DNA from: Botryosphaeria dothidea
Lineage: Eukaryota; Ascomycota; Dothideomycetes; Botryosphaeriales; Botryosphaeriaceae
Assembly: GCA_011503125.2 (NCBI GenBank)
Contig: WWBZ02000051.1
Coordinates: 992,001 to 1,056,000, forward strand
Direction of reading: 5' to 3'
DNA length: 64,000 nt
In this document: in pieces, positions 20,502 to 32,716 of the stretch
Layout: every line of letters starts with the position of its first letter
How positions within the stretch are numbered: the stretch's first letter is position 1
The notes under the pieces: generated by a model
Told to the model about the DNA's origin: nothing
Database searches by the model: none
The model's input: the letters and a program-made list of their open reading frames with translations, nothing else
Translations under genes and position numbers: made by a program

Positions 20502-22568
20502 ATGCAGGCCCCGGACGTGGGCGCTGGGCCCGCCTCGTTCCTAACGCCGCTCGGTGCGTCGCAATCCACTCATCCGGCAGCGTGGCAGCCCGTGCAGCTC
20601 TGTTTGGATGTGATTCCACCCCCAGCCTCCCAGGGTCCCAACAACGTCCGCGCGGGCTGCCCTCCATGTCGGAAACCGTTGCGTCTCGCGCTGACTACGA
20701 GCAATTCAGGCTATCAGACAAGCTCATGCGGGTACTGCAAGCAAGACGATACGAGTCAGAGAACCCCCAATTCTCGTGCGTTGTCACCGCACGACGGATG
20801 CGCCTTGTCCCCGTCTTCCCATTCTTTTTTCCCGCCTCGTCGACTCCGCCTTGCCTTGGTTTGAGACGACGTCACGTGCTTTGCTTCTTCCCCAGTCCCC
20901 TCTCCACGCGCTCACCAGCCGCACGTTGTTTGGTCTTTCCTGCTGTCGGGATCCCTGCGCCGTGTCGATGACCTGCTTTTCGATTACTTTTCCACCAGAG
21001 CCCAAAACGCAGCCATGTGAAAGCCCAAAGTCTGATCGCACTGACGTTTGACCGCTCTTCAGGTGCATCCTACTACGTGAAGTGCAGAAACCTGGATGTT
21101 GCGCACTACCAGGCCCTCATTGACCGAGGTTGGAGACGGTAGGCACAACTTGTTCCACTTGCCACGTGGGATGGCAGCATGCCCTCTGTCTGACTGGAGT
21201 ATCTGACGTCTAATCTGACTCCGCCGTAGATCAGGCACCCTTCTCTACAAACCTGATGTCCGGAGAGCCTGCTGCCCGCATTACACTATTCGGTTAGTCT
21301 GCTGCGCGTCCGTCGTACAGGGAAACCCTAAGCTGACAGGGCCAAAGTCTGCCGGCCGCCTCCTTCAAGCCAACCAGAGATCAGCGGCAAGCAGTCAATC
21401 GTTGGAATCGGTTCGTTCTGGGCGACTCCTACATCAACGAGGCCAAGAAGCTGCACCCTAAGACCAAAGAGTAAGGAATGCCCGTAATGCTCCAGTGTGC
21501 GTTTTAAGCTAATTAAGCTTCGCAGGGAAAAGGCTCGGCAGCGTAATGGCTTCGATCTCTGCGACGTGATACATGAGGCCGAGTACTCCAACGTGAAGAG
21601 GCCGCCCGAGCCTGCTCACCGCTTCGAAGTGACACTGGAGCCGGATAGTTTCACCGACGAGAAGTTCCAGCTGTTTTCGAACTACCAGCAAGCTGTGCAT
21701 CATGAAAAGCCTCACCAAGTCACGCGAGGAGGTTTTCGACGCTTCTTGTGCGACTCGCCACTCGAGCGTCGTGCAGCCGACGGTTCCTCGACCAGTCTGG
21801 GCTCTTTCCATCAATGCTACAGATTAGATGGCCGCCTCGTTGCAATTGCAGTTCTGGATCTCCTCCCGCACGCCGTGAGCGGAGTCTACTTCATCTACCA
21901 CTCCGACTTCGAGAAGTACTCTTTCGGCAAGGTAAGCGCTCTTCGAGAGGCTGCTCTGGCTAAAGAATCAGGTCTTCAATTCTACTACATGGGCTACTAT
22001 ATCCACAACTGCGTCAAGATGCGATACAAGGGTGACTACCACCCGCAGTATGTGCTTGATCCGGAGTCATACGAATGGAACATGCTCGACGACGGATTGC
22101 GGAAGTCGTTGGATGTAAATAAATACGTGTCTCCATCAAGACGTAGAAAGAGACAACAGACACAAGCCCCTGATGCTGGAGGAGATACTCCCATGCGGGA
22201 CACGGGTCTGGGTGACGATTATGACGGCAAGCATCCCGATTCTCCCGTGCTCGCCGTTTCAGATGTGGACGATGGTCTGTCACTCATGGAGCTGGGCATG
22301 CCAGGTGTGATGAAGCCTGAAGAACTCGTAGAACAGGTCAACCTGGACAAAGTCAAGATAGCCGTTCCGAGTGCTAGCATCATCGCGAACATGGAGGTGA
22401 GTCGAGCGCTTGCGTCTCGAATGACTTTTTACTAATACCGGTCAGGATCTCGTCACGTGGGACAAGGGAACAGTTACCGACAAGAGCTCACTCAAAGGGC
22501 ACATCGCGGAAATGGCAGCATGCGTTGGCCCGGAAGTTGCGAAGGAGATGGTGGTCCAGTTGAGTTAG
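20502..22568 (+). CDS. ATE1: Arginyl-tRNA--protein transferase (arginyltransferase)
   Basis: Transfers Arg from Arg-tRNA to N-terminal Asp/Glu (and oxidised Cys) for the N-degron pathway. The 457-residue model has seven exons: 20502-20553, 20710-20775, 21063-21138, 21230-21292, 21348-21470, 21526-22396 and 22446-22568. Phases agree at all six junctions. Signatures: FLTPLGYQTSSCGYCK (Cys 24 and 27) and RACCPHYTIRLPA (Cys 79-80), the conserved N-terminal cysteines, then RDQRQAVNRWNRF, GSFHQCYRLDGRLVAIAVLD and FYYMGYYIHNCVKMRYKG of the transferase core. Intron 1 (156 nt) and intron 2 (287 nt) both carry CTGAC branch-like sites. ATG 20502 has a strong gccgccATG context. Residues about 300-400 form an acidic, probably flexible insert. 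Confidence 0.93.
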
Positions 22569-22999
22569 AAATGCAGCAGCTCTATCTCCTTGTCCAGCGG
22601 AAGACGGACTCTTATCAGCATGATGGTAGAATATAGATAAAAAGAAGTGAAGATTCATTCGAGTTCTCCAAATAGCAGCTATACCTTTCTTCTCGTCCGT
22701 TGTGTTTTCAAGCAGAGACTGCCATGGACAGGTTTTACCCAACATTCATTTGATCCCAGCAGGAGCTGCTATGCTTGATGATGGGGTTTGGGTGCTCGAG
22801 CGCTTCAATTGAAGACAAATGACCGGGTTTGCGCCTCGGATGAAGAAGGCGCGACCTGGAGTTCCATGCATGTCATTTCCCAGGCCAGACTGCCATAAAC
22901 GGTGAGCGCGATGAGGAACAGCCGTCCGCTGGACGTTAAGAGCAGGCCCTATCCAGCTATCTAGACATCCTTCCCAAACTTCTGCAAAGTCTTTCGATC
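22569..22999. other. Short intergenic region
   Basis: Between ATE1 and the UIM gene, both on the plus strand. No ORF of note on either strand apart from 22488-22745 (-), which overlaps the last ATE1 exon and is taken as spurious. Confidence 0.5.
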
Positions 23000-23758
23000 A
23001 TGAAATCATTACAGCACTCCCGCCTCGTCAAGATTAGCACCAAACGGCATGTTGTGCTGATCACGCCGCTCCCGTCGGCAGGTCCAAAAGCTCAGATGAG
23101 GATACGGAGGTTGAAGAGGTATTGCGGATCAGGATGATTTATGACTCATTCCTAAATGTCATTGGACTTAGCTAACAGTGGTGTGATCAGGAAAAAGCGC
23201 ACGGCGCCCCTCCGCCAGCATTCTGCGCCACCGGCGTTACGCCGTTCCAGCGCCAGCGCCGATGCAAGTCGGAAGGCATCTCAAGGGAGCCAGAGCCGAG
23301 CAACAAGGCGTGATGCGAACGACAAGGCTGCGGAAATCAAAGAAACTAGGCGCCCAGGCAACGGAGGATCGGCTTTGGACGGAAGCTACGAGGACGACCT
23401 TGTGGAAGCCCTCCGGCTCAGCAAGATCGAGGCGGTGCCTGCCAGTGATGAGAAAGGAGAAAACAAGCATGGATACGATGAGGAAGCCAGCTTGCAGAAA
23501 GCCTTGAGGCTCAGCGAGAAAGAGGTTCGGATTGGGGACAGGGCCGACGGAGAGCTTCAATACGCTCTAGAGAGGAGCAGATGTGAACAAGGCGGCAGTG
23601 CTTATACCCACGACCCCGATCTGGTTGGCGAATCATCGGGAATGGGAGCGATGAGGAATGGACTCGGCGACGCAGCAGCGCGTGGCCTCCTGCCTGATCA
23701 GGTAATGGATGAGTGGACCGACCCGTCGGAGGAGCCGCACCCGCCTTACGTGCCGTAG
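23000..23758 (+). CDS. Small protein with three ubiquitin-interacting motifs
   Basis: A two-exon model: 23000-23118 and 23191-23758, with a 72-nt intron GTATTG...GATCAG carrying a GCTAAC branch site; 228 residues. The N-terminal 100 residues are very basic and Ser/Ala/Arg-rich. Three segments then follow the UIM pattern (acidic, hydrophobic-x-x-Ala-x-x-x-Ser, acidic): DDLVEALRLSKIE (about 108-120), ASLQKALRLSEKE (139-151) and GELQYALERSRCE (160-172). The C-terminus is short and acidic/proline-rich. Tandem UIMs bind ubiquitin chains. No catalytic domain is present, so an adaptor role is the plausible inference. I do not recognise a named orthologue. Confidence 0.7.
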
Positions 23759-24378
23759 CTCCAATCCTTAAGCTCCGACGACAGAGAGGGCATGCGAAAA
23801 CCGCCGCAGGTATTTTGTTACGATCAACCAATAGTCTGTATGGTCTTACGAGGCATTGGCGAATCATCAGGAGGCAGAAAGCAGAAAGCGAGGGGTCTCA
23901 TTGGTCTGAGGATGCAGCTATAGTCACAGGCATGGTTTAGCTCGAACAGTGATCAGGGTCTCTGGATAAGAAAAAAAAATTTGATTGCGGAATGGATCTG
24001 ACGTTACCCCAGCTTCTCCACAGATTCATCACTCGCTTGACTTGCACATGCTGAATCTTGAAGAGGTCAGCCCATACGGGATTGCCTCCTTAATGGCAGT
24101 CGAAGCACTCGTTCGGACACCAGTATTCAGACGAATGGATAGGACTCACACGCGGCCAGATGCTTCAGCGCGTGCATCTCTGCGTTTGCTATGTCATTGA
24201 TTCCCGATGCATCATGCGGCTCTCCAGCTAGCCACGGGAAGCCAGCCCGAAGGTCTCAAGCGGAACCCGATTTCCCAGGCCAGTGCTTACGTTTGCAAGC
24301 AATGGCTGCGGTGACAGGAGAGGAGCGCGAAGAGTCATCCAAGGAGAGGCGGGCCGGAACGACTGATCGTCTGTCGAG

Positions 24379-24385
24379 TGAGTCA
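24379..24385. promoter_or_regulatory. Gcn4/CpcA-type site upstream of homocitrate synthase
   Basis: TGAGTCA is an exact match to the general amino-acid control element, 459 bp upstream of the homocitrate synthase ATG. A near match, cTTGACTCg, follows at 24391-24399. Cross-pathway control of lysine synthesis is established in fungi; occupancy here is inferred. Confidence 0.5.
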
Positions 24386-24843
24386 AGGTGGCTTGACTCG
24401 TTTGATGGGGGAACAAGGGGTGCGAATATGTTTTCCAGTTTCCTGGGGTTATGACGTGGGACAGAGCAAGGACGGGAGGCGGACACGTGCATGGCGCAAA
24501 ATTCTTTCAGCAGTGCTTTGAGCGCCATTGAGCAGCATTGCGACGCCTGCACGACACAATTGCCGTCCCGAGCCATCCGCAGCACTGACAAACGGAAAGA
24601 GCGCCTCGGACTGGACCAGCAAATTGTGGGCTGCTTATTGCTTGCGTCCCCGCATCGCGCCTCAGGTTAACCTAGCGGCGTTAAGGCCCGAGATCGGCCC
24701 AGGCAGGGTGGCAGTCCCAGAGACAAATGCGTCTTGGCGAGCGAGAGACTTGACCTTCCAGTCATCCAGCAAAAACTTCATAAACCGCCTTACCGCCGCC
24801 TGCCTCCCACTCCCACAACACACCCTCACCCCTCAACGCAACC

Positions 24844-26597
24844 ATGTGCCCGACTCCTGACGCTCCGGCCACCAACGGCCACTCCAACGGCGTGAACGGC
24901 CAGTCCAATGGCGACTGTGCGTGCAATCCAATGCCGTCATTTTCCATTGGGCTCCCAGCTAATTCCCTCCGCAGCGCACCCGGGCTACACTGGCATCACT
25001 GTACGCGCTCTCACTCCCTCCTGCCCTCACCCGCTGCGAATCGATTTCTGACCCGTGCTAGACGAGCCAGAACCCCCACCCGCGCTCGAATCCCTACCAG
25101 CCCGTCGGCGACTTCCTGAGCAATGTCTCGCGCTTCAAGATCATCGAGAGCACCCTGAGAGAAGGCGAGCAGTTCGCCAACGCCTTCTTCGACACCGAGA
25201 CCAAGATCAAGATCGCCAAGGCCCTCGATGACTTCGGCGTCGACTACATCGAGCTGACCTCGCCCGCTGCTTCTGAGCAGTCTCGCCGCGACTGCGAGGC
25301 GATCTGCAAGCTCGGCCTCAAGGTCAGACCGAATTTCACCGCGAAAGGCCACCACAGGGCTCAGGACTAACGCGCACAAAACAGGCCAAGATCCTTACCC
25401 ACGTCCGCTGCCACATGGACGATGCAAGAATCGCCGTCGAGACCGGTGTTGATGGTGTCGATGTCGTCATCGGTACCTCCTCATACCTGAGGGAGCACTC
25501 CCATGGCAAGGATATGACCTACATCAAGAACGTGAGTACAGTAGAAATCGTCGCGTCAATTACGTCGTCTGACAGACTTTAGACCGCTATTGAGGTTATC
25601 AACTTCGTCAAGTCCAAGGGCCTCGAGATCCGTTTCTCGTCGGAGGACTCTTTCCGTTCCGATCTCGTCGATCTCCTCTCCATCTACAGCGCCGTCGACA
25701 AGGTTGGCGTCAACCGCGTTGGTATTGCCGACACCGTTGGTTGCGCTACTCCCCGCCAGGTCTACGACCTTGTCAGGACTCTCCGCGGAGTTGTCAGCTG
25801 CGACATCGAGACTCACTTCCACAATGACACCGGCTGCGCTATTGGTGAGATTTTTTTCCTGGGCCAGTTTCTGCGGTTACAATTGACTAATCGATTTCGC
25901 AGCCAACGCCTACTGCGCCCTTGAGGCCGGTGCCACCCATATCGATACCTCGGTCATTGGTATCGGCGAGCGCAACGGTATCACCCCTCTCGGCGGTCTC
26001 ATGGCCCGCATGATCGTTGCCGACCACGACTACGTCACCTCCAAGTACAAGCTGGCCAAGCTCAAGGAGATTGAGGATATGGTTGCCGAGGCTGTTGAGA
26101 TCAACATCCCCTTCAACAACTACATCACCGGTTTCTGCGCCTTCACCCACAAGGCCGGCATTCACGCCAAGGCCATCCTGAACAACCCCAGCACCTACGA
26201 GATCATCAACCCCGCGGACTTCGGCATGAGCCGCTACGTCCACTTCGCCTCGAGGCTGACGGGCTGGAACGCCATCAAGAGCCGTGTCGAGCAGCTCGGC
26301 CTGGAGATGAGCGACGCCCAGGTCAAGATCGTCACCCAGAAGATCAAGGCGCTCGCCGATGTCAGGCCCATCGCCATCGACGACGCGGACTCGATCATCC
26401 GTACTTTCCACCTAAACCTGCACTCCAAGGAGGAGCAGCCCCTGCTGCCCAACCTGACCGCCGAGGAGCAGGCTAAGTTCGAGCAGGCCGAGAAGGAGCT
26501 CGTCGGCGAGAAGGAGAAGAGGGCACTGGATGCCACTGCCGACGCGGACGCCGAGGTCCCCGTGGCCAAGAAGACCAAGACCGAGGTTGTTGCTTAA
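24844..26597 (+). CDS. Homocitrate synthase
   Basis: Condenses acetyl-CoA with 2-oxoglutarate to homocitrate, the first and feedback-controlled step of fungal lysine synthesis (alpha-aminoadipate pathway). Six exons (24844-24916, 24975-25000, 25062-25322, 25385-25531, 25583-25844, 25903-26597) give 487 residues. DRE-TIM metallolyase hallmarks are [14 protein letters not shown] (residues 58-71), [42 protein letters not shown] with the metal-binding HFHND, and [29 protein letters not shown] follows. The C-terminus ends in a Lys-rich KKTKTEVVA extension. Exon 2 is only 26 nt. Equivalent to yeast Lys20/Lys21; nuclear as well as mitochondrial locations are known for that family. Confidence 0.96.
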
Positions 26598-27689
26598 GTG
26601 CAAAAAAAAAAAAAGCACAGAAGCAACGGGTCGTCCCGTTCGAAGAAAGACTAATGGGATGATGTATTACGGAAAAAGGAAGACGAAAGTTCAACGGGAC
26701 CGAACAAAAAACAAGCTTATGATGGCTTAATGGCTTTGCCGATAGAAAGCGTGGAGACGAACAGCAAAAAGTGGACCGCGTAGAGACAGAAGGGCTGTGA
26801 ACGGACACCTCCGACCGGACACTATTCTTATTTCATGGGCGACAACTGGAGTTATTTCTTATCTTTTGGGTTGTATACCTGAGTTTATGAAGTCTTTTTC
26901 TGTAAATATCTCTCACTCGCGCACCTTCCCACCGCTCAAACGACGGATGGTTGCAAGTACGTGCGCAGCAAAACCGGTACAAGGAAAAAGCGAATGGATT
27001 CTATGACATCAGAACTGTCTGGACTTGAATGATGCTTGGTGATGAGTTATTTACGTGATCCTCTTTACCTTGGTGGAGGTTCGGCTTGCTAATGTCTTTC
27101 TCGGGGCCATTCTGTCATACTGGCACCAGTATTAGCATCGTCTACTTAAGACATCCTTTCGAAGGCAGTGGGGTTCAAGCGCGAGCCGGTGCGTAGAGCT
27201 GCCGGATGGTACGCGGGGTAATCTAGCACATGGCCTTTTCCACGGGGAGTTGGCGCAATTACCTGGATATTCGAGTCCAGACGACTGGTTGATCTCTCCA
27301 TGGCAAGGGCATGCATTCCGGTGTAACGTGTACCAACACTTGAGAATCTTTGTAATCTAAAACATGCAGCATGTCTCACGACACATTGAATATGGAGAAA
27401 TGAATGAATTTCATGATTAGCTGTGACCATCTTCCTGAGATTGGGCGTCAACTCCGCCGCCTGCTGGAGAGTAAAGAAAACTGATGAGAATGAAACAAGA
27501 GCGGTTCCCCAGGAGAAAGCCGCAAGTTTATACTTATCTCTCTGCGCTGAAAGCCGAGTCTAGTCCGCTGCCGGAATCATTGAGCAAATACGCTGATCTC
27601 AAGTGATTCAAGCAAAGTCCTCGAGAAATCCGGATACCCACAGCGCCTTTTCTTGTCCACGGTCAGAGGATCTCTATGAGATTTCAGGA
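26598..27689. other. Intergenic, no supported gene
   Basis: It starts with the 3' flank of homocitrate synthase (an A-run at 26604-26614). An ORF at 27146-27451 (-) has no recognisable domain and could be a remnant related to the pseudogene beyond it. Confidence 0.45.
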
Positions 27690-29030
27690 TCAGATGTGAT
27701 AGAAGCGACGCGGCTGGCCCGGCTGCGGTCGGCGGGAATTGTCGAGCGTGGGAGCGCCCCGGACACCCATAGCCTCCATGGAAGTCCTCCTCCTCTTGCG
27801 CACTGCAGACTTCTGCTGCTTCCACTCGCTTGCGTGCTTCGGACACCAGTCGCAGTCCTCGTTGTGCGCGATGATGTACTCCGCCTGGTTGATGAAGGAC
27901 GGTGGAGCGCCGGCGGTCTGGCTCAGCAGGAAGGCTTCCATGCCCCTGACGTAGTGTTGGCATGCGTTCTCGATAAAGCATAGGTGAGGCTCTTTGCCCT
28001 GATCTTTCAGGCCGGAAATGATGACCGAGAAATGGCGGAAATGTTCGGTCCTTTCGAGCATGTAGCACGAGTCTTCTCCGTCAGGATAGGATACGAGGCG
28101 GGTGATGCCCATCTGCTCTAGTGAAGTGAATATAATAGGTAGCTCTTTCAAGACTTCCTCCCAGCTGCCGCTATCAGGTGGGAACTCTATGAGATCCAAA
28201 CCAATAGAAGTCAACTTAGGGTTGACCCCCCTGATAAAGCCTTAAAAAAACCCCCTCTTGGGTGCTGGACAGTGAACTGAGTCGAAGGTTTCTTAGACGC
28301 GGGAAGCTGTCGCCTTGAATCCTACTCAAAAAGGTTGACTTGATGGTGCTTGTCTGACATGACAAAGCTGACGAGATTGGAAAGTCGTAATAAAACGCTT
28401 TGGGCATCATCGCAGCAGGGCGGCTGATTTATCCTTTGGGTATCTCCATCGAGCTCAAGGCTTCCGCATATGAACCCCCCGCGCCGAAGTCGTTCTGGTA
28501 GGCTTTGTAAAGCTAGTCAAGTTCGGAAACCGAAAAGGAATGCCTGGCTTGGCGGCTGATTTTAGCCGGGACCGGGCCATCGTGGTCATCTAGTAAATCA
28601 GCTTCATTTTTAGTAGTCTGCAAAGGGTAGGAAGAAGAGGCGGAAAAAAATGGTAAACGACAGGATTCGAAAGTGAGTGGGAGGGCTCTCAAAATCCGGA
28701 CGTACAATCCCGCTGGTCGATGCTTTGCTCGAAAGCTTCCTTGTCCTAGAAACTCAACATCTCCAGAGGCCCAAAGACAACAGTCTTCACATAGTGACAG
28801 AGCTGGTCGTCATTGGCTACGTGGAAGAGCTTCTTGATGCCGTCCTCTCGGATCCTGAAGGTGATGATTTCAAATGCAGATGCAGTTACGAGCCGACGAA
28901 ACTTCCTGGACACCAATCGGAGTCGCTTACATGCCTTTGATTCCAAGAAAGACACAATAATCGCCAGCAATTCCTCGGAAGTTTGCTCAAGTAGTCCAGA
29001 GTATTGGGCGCGCGTAGCGGCGGGTTGCAC
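27690..29030 (-). pseudogene. Degenerate F-box protein gene
   Basis: The N-terminal piece (29030-28746) has an F-box: LLEQTSEELLAIIVSFLESKACKRLRLVSRKFRRL. It ends at an in-frame TAG. The middle piece is a different frame (28707-28216) interrupted by TAG at 28513 and a TAA near 28430, and includes QNDFGAGGSYAEAL and FPRLRNLRLSSLSS, reminiscent of the leucine-rich body of fungal F-box proteins. The last piece (28214-27690) returns to the first frame and reads LTSIGLDLIEFPPDSGSWEEVLKEL to a clear end. A homopolymer-rich spot (G5T7 then G6 near 28225-28260) separates the last two. Introns may explain some breaks but not all the stops; only TAG/TAA occur, again compatible with RIP. The intact family member would be an SCF substrate adaptor. 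Confidence 0.6.
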
Positions 29031-31245
29031 ATGCGGGCGTGATTGCGTGTGCGGACACGTAGATCACTCGGTTGGCCAGCCATGCCAGAAGCGCGGTTGG
29101 CAGATTGTAGAGTTGATTTCAGGGTGTGGATGGTGGAGGAGGGGGACGCTCAACAACGGTCTTTGGTATTGGATGGCGGTAGCCTGGCGGCGATCCGTAG
29201 ATCTCCCGCGCAGGCACCCTGGGTACCTAATCAAGGCACCCAAGCGAGCACATCGTCCCATCGGACCTTGTCAATAGTTTCGTTGTTCCTAGGCGGTTCG
29301 ATGACGGCAACTCACGGCTCCCGGAAAGCGATGCGTACACCTCTGGTGTGGAGACATAGGTGTCTCGATGGTTGATTACTACAACTGACCGCGACACTGA
29401 AGTCTCGAGAGAACGCATACATTGATAGCTTTCACAGGCCATGGATAAGGCTCTCTCTGCTTCTCTTCAACGCTACGGAAGCAGGCTGCCATCTCTCTTG
29501 TGTGGATCGATGGCTGCGGCGTTGGGTAGGTAGCCAACATGCGCAATACGGGAACACCAGCTGCCTACCTTCGCAGTGCGACAAACGGCAGGCCGCCGCC
29601 ACCACAACCCTCATACCCACATCAGGGAGGGAATAGAAATTTACCTTCCCTCATTGCCGGCCGTCCAGCCTACACGGCTACGCAGGCCACGCCTCCATCC
29701 AAGCCAAACTCTTAAACGGCACGCTTTTAATCTGGGTAAAACGCGCCGGCACGTCGCCATCCGCCATCCACCCACCTGCTTCCTCCCGACGCCTCTCCCG
29801 TCTCGCAAAAGAAAAGTCGTACGTTCTTCTCTTTTTACGGCACTACCCGTAAGCTCTTGTTCCTCGAACGACGAACGCAAACCTTAAAAAAAGCCATTTC
29901 GAACCACTCTCACCCAGCCAAACCAACAGTCGGAACCGTAACCGCCACCCCTAGCGTGCCCCGGCCTATTCCCTGTGTTGGAATAGAAGCGAAGAATGGA
30001 CCCACAGCACGTGTTCAGCCAGTCATATTTACGCACGGAAAGGAAGAAAAAAAAAATGGTAAAACGATCGGGAGCACCTGGTCTCCCGGCAAAGCGTCAT
30101 CCGAACCAACGTTCTCCTGCTTTCGTATCACTTTCCATCCAACAGTGTATCTCCCTCGTGCGCCACGCAAGACTCAACAGCAGAATCGTGCTTCACCGGT
30201 GCGGCGCGGTGGCGCCGCTCTGGCATGCTCACCGCGTTCCACATCTTCGACTTTGTTGAGGTGGCGCAGCGGGCTTGTTGTGTTGGTTCCCCTTCCTTCC
30301 CATATTTCGACGTTTGCAGTGGTGGGATGATGATAAGTCCGCGAAGGGTAACCCGGCAGGATGAGGACGAACGGAGACTATTGCGTGCCGTGCCACATAG
30401 TATGATGTTGCGCAAAGCACGGCAGGGCGTCGATCGTCCTGGCAGCGGTCGTTTTGGGCGAGCGCAAGTTAAAAAGTAGTGCTGCATAGAAGGGCCGTTT
30501 GGCTTAGTTTACATTCTGATTTGCTACTTATTGATATGGCGTTACTTGTCTACTAACGTCCTTGGTTGTGATCTCGACGGATCTCCAGTTTTAAGTACTG
30601 TCCTACTTGGTTCCGGTCCAGCGGTCATTTCAATTAATTACCAAAGAGGGAATAAAGGGGAATATGGACAGAAAAGAATTGAACGCAGGACGTGTCTGTC
30701 CTGACTTTGGCTCTCCAAAGTCGGAAGAAGGGGTGCCTTCGTCCAACACTTGCAAGCAATATGTCAACGAATGTGTATGCAGAGAAACAAGAGAGATCGA
30801 CTACCAGAGATGAGACCCTCTAAGAGACCTGCGCCCAGAGAGCGATGTGCACAGATCGAGTGATGCTGCTCAGTTGGTGTACCTAGCCATAACGCTCTCA
30901 CACCAGACTGTAAAAGCCGCCGCCTTTCGACAAGTCCTTCTTCCACGGAACCATTTCTTTATTGGTGTGGCACCGAGAGGAGTTGCATATCGGCCCTGTG
31001 ATCGGAACATGCAATCCATGTCCGACGCCTTGTTTACGCTGTTCAAGAGTCGGCCACGAAGGTGTTCTGTTTTTGGGTAAGAAAGCTTCCTCCCGTCAGA
31101 GACCAGTCGAGTGGTTGGCTGGAGTCATGTCTGTTACAACGCGGTATGTTCCTCGGCTGGACGTCTGATTGCTCCTTCATGGTTGTTCCTTGGCGGACAT
31201 GAAAGTCATCTTAAGTCCGTCGCCATGCTTGACCAGTCCTCAACC
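29031..31245. other. Intergenic, about 2.2 kb, no supported gene
   Basis: It contains many overlapping open frames on both strands (for example 29857-30330 +, 30128-30487 -), none with a domain, good start or splice structure. An A-run lies at 30049-30056. It is the 3' flank of the bHLH gene at its right end. Confidence 0.45.
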
Positions 31246-32716
31246 TCAGACCTCGCCAAGCGCTTGTCGCAAGATTTGATTTCCAAGAATGAGAGTGTCC
31301 AGGAATTTGGCACTTTCCATGAGAGTGCTACTCTTGCTAAAGCCACCGGCCCTCAATCCAGGAACAAGCTCGTTCAGCTCCTCAAAGCCTTGCTTGATGA
31401 GGTTGCGGCGCTTCTGTTCACTGAGAATATGGTTGCTGCGTTTCTGCTCCTCGGTCAGATTCTCCCGGGGCTGCTTTGTTCCAGACCTCTTCTTCGCTGG
31501 CGTCTCAATCGTGGAGTCACGATGCTTCTTCGGACGTGAAGTGACGCTGAACGAGGACGAGCGCTGAGAAGAAGCCGAGGGAGGGGCAACATCACCAAAC
31601 CTAGCCCGGGATGGGAACCCGTTCTCATTGAGAGTGCGGCGACGTTTGATAGCTCTGCCACCCGGGCTTACCTCACCATCAGACGCAGGCTCGTCGTCAG
31701 ATGCTGCGGGCGTGGGTTCGATCGGAATTAAGCTCAAGGGTAAACGCCCCCGTTTTGGGCTGCTAGGTTGCTGCTTGACGCGTGGGGCGGTCTGATCGTA
31801 GGTCGCGAAGCTGAGCGAAGGCCGTTTCTGCAGGGTCGGGCTCGACGGTTGGGTAGGTGGGCGAGTATTCGGCCCGCTGTCAGCTGGCTGTAGCACACCC
31901 ATGTCACCTAAGAGACGGCCCCAAACTACGTCTACTGTGTCATGCTTTGACGGGGCCATGAAACCACTGCCTTGGAAGCTCGTGTCAGATCCGAAGCTGG
32001 GAACGGGCCGAGAGGGCCGCTTGTGGGAGGGGTCTGAAGAAGAAGTTGCGACGCCAGCAAGACCGTCTGGATCGAAGAAATTGAGAACGGGTGGTTTGCT
32101 GTCGTTGCCGGCGCTCGCTGACGCAGTCATGTTGCGTTGCTCGGAACCAGAGGTGAAAGCGGCGGATGCCGGCGGACTCGGCAGGCCCATGAAGTTGCCC
32201 CATGCCTTTTCTGCGTATGTAGGATCGTGCTGAGGTTGCGCGCTCGACAGTAGTGCGTTCGCGGCGCCTATCACCTCATCCGAAGCTCCTCCTCGTACAT
32301 CATTGCTCACGGGTGCGGCGTAATCGGAAGCCAGCTGCCCTCCAAATATGGTGTTGGCGTGGGTAGCATCGGAGATGGCGCCATGGAAAGTAGGCGGGGC
32401 TTCTGATAAAAAGTCGAAGCCGAAGGTAGAGGAAGGGTCATTTGAACCGTGGAGGTCGGCATCGGTGAAGTTGAAGTTGTTACTGAAGGTGTTGAAGGGC
32501 CCTTGGTCGAAGAAGTTCTGCAGCTGGGTGTTCTGGAACTCGTTCAGGAGCGGCGGGCCGGCGGCGGTGACGTTTTCTTCGGCGGCGGCATGATCAATGT
32601 TCTCGGTGGTGAAGGTATCTGGCGGGGGCGGGTCAGCGCAGGCAGCAGCAGAATATCAGACGACACGCACATCCGAATGGGTTTTCATCCTTCCCCGGCA
32701 GGTGGTGCGAGCTCAT
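31246..32716 (-). CDS. bHLH transcription factor, Ino4-like
   Basis: The 472-residue model has exon 1 at 32716-32671, a 52-nt intron (GTGCGT...GCCAG) and exon 2 at 32618-31246. The C-terminal 75 residues are a basic helix-loop-helix: REN-LTEEQKRSNHILSEQKRRNLIKQGFEELNELVPGL, then the loop and helix 2 KSSTLMESAKFLDTLILGNQILRQAL. The basic region pattern H..SE.KRR with a C-terminal position is that of Ino4-type factors, which in yeast control phospholipid genes through E-box sites. The first 380 residues are Ser/Pro-rich and probably disordered, with basic KRRR and KKHR stretches. Start MSSHHLPGKDENPFG; the split codon at the intron fits. Confidence 0.85.

Noticed and set aside
19687..20971. Large open frames on both strands between the Nudix gene and ATE1
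   Set aside because: Low-complexity Arg/Pro/Ala translations of GC-rich promoter DNA without domains; part overlaps ATE1 exon 1 and intron 1.
25011..26618. Long antisense ORFs opposite homocitrate synthase (for example 25887-26411 -)
   Set aside because: They mirror the codon structure of a well-supported gene in GC-rich DNA and have no start or splice context.
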